Shown here: positions 5,671 to 5,838 of the stretch, piece after piece
Layout of the letters: every line of letters begins with the position of its first letter
How positions within the stretch are numbered: the first letter of the stretch is position 1
Assembly (NCBI GenBank): GCA_937883885.1
Contig: CAKZXL010000764.1
Location: forward strand, 1-5,838
From: an uncultured Aquincola sp.
Lineage (GTDB): Bacteria > Pseudomonadota > Gammaproteobacteria > Burkholderiales > Burkholderiaceae
Direction of reading: 5' to 3'
Length of the DNA: 5,838 nt
Translations under genes and position numbers: made by a program
Notes under the pieces: generated by a model
Database searches by the model: none
Told to the model about the DNA's origin: nothing
Seen by the model: the letters and a program-made list of their open reading frames with translations, nothing else

Positions 5671-5838
5671 ATGAAGTGTTTGACAGTGGCCGCCGCCGCA
5701 TTCCTGGCAGCCGTTACCTTCTCGCAGGGCGCACATGCGCTCGTCTGGCAAGAAACCGATGCCGGCGATCTGCCGGACACGGCTGAAATCATCCCCGGCG
5801 GGTCCATGCCGTTGACCGGCATCACCGGGTTCCTGCAG
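5671..5838 (+). CDS. Secreted protein N-terminus, possibly a PEP-CTERM sorting-domain protein (runs off the window)
   Basis: The first 56 codons of a gene that stays open to the window end. The product starts MKCLTVAAAAFLAAVTFSQG and has a clear signal peptide, with a likely cut after AHA (21-23). The mature N-terminus LVWQETDAGDLPDTAE (24-39) is followed by a Gly/Thr-rich segment, MPLTGITGFL (46-55). The pattern E-x-x-D-A-G-D-L-P-x-T-A, leading into a short L-x-x-I-x-G-x-L strand, is one I associate with exported PEP-CTERM proteins, which an exosortase processes at a C-terminal Pro-Glu-Pro signal. That C-terminal signal is outside the window, so the call is provisional. AGAAGG lies about ten bases before the ATG, with the spacing slightly long. 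It stands alone after 158 bases of probable regulatory DNA and is not obviously linked to the preceding gene. Confidence 0.6.
   Translation, partial: MKCLTVAAAAFLAAVTFSQGAHALVWQETDAGDLPDTAEIIPGGSMPLTGITGFLQ

Noticed and set aside
5580..5786. Plus-strand ORF of 68 codons starting at GTG 5580
   Set aside because: Its beginning lies in the intergenic regulatory region, and its rest is in a different frame from the open, signal-peptide-bearing ORF at 5671.

Overview
The window is very GC-rich, with compact gene spacing and strong G/C preference at third codon positions. Its flagellar layout is flgB facing away from flgA-flgM-flgN. Together with a class of Dcd, FlgM and FlgN typical of Burkholderiales, this points to a motile betaproteobacterium, probably near the Rubrivivax/Leptothrix/Aquincola group. 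That placement is inference from gene content and style; no taxonomic search was possible.

Layout. Positions 1-146 (minus strand) hold the start of flgB, the first gene of the rod/hook operon that continues outside the window. Positions 293-1870 (plus strand) hold flgA (P-ring chaperone), flgM (anti-sigma-28) and flgN (chaperone for hook-filament junction proteins). A near-consensus sigma-28 promoter sits just upstream of flgM, so FlgM is probably made by the sigma factor it inhibits. A small GC hairpin lies in the 27-base gap where flgN meets the next gene tail to tail.

Positions 1898-4443 (minus strand) hold a probable four-gene operon. In transcription order it encodes a PAP2-family membrane phosphatase homologue, dCTP deaminase (dcd), a YpfJ-type membrane-anchored zinc metallopeptidase and a small DUF1801 protein. 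Gaps are 49, 47 and 26 bases with no terminator between them. The genes share no obvious pathway. The PAP2 protein has lost the histidine that normally acts as nucleophile.

Positions 4584-5512 (plus strand), divergent from that operon, hold a DUF962/Mpo1-like membrane protein. Its stop codon overlaps the start of a small cysteine-rich putative lipoprotein (ATGA). A less GC-rich intergenic region of 158 bases follows, with operator-like symmetry and possible sigma-54 elements. The window ends in the first 56 codons of a secreted protein whose N-terminus resembles PEP-CTERM exported proteins.

Most of the window is ordinary chromosomal housekeeping and flagellar sequence. I see no CRISPR array, mobile element, tRNA or rRNA, and no convincing new multi-gene system. 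The points most worth checking are the PAP2 active-site substitution, the sigma-28 promoter with a possible leaderless upstream ORF before flgM, the Mpo1-like/lipoprotein coupled pair, and the promoter region of the putative PEP-CTERM gene.
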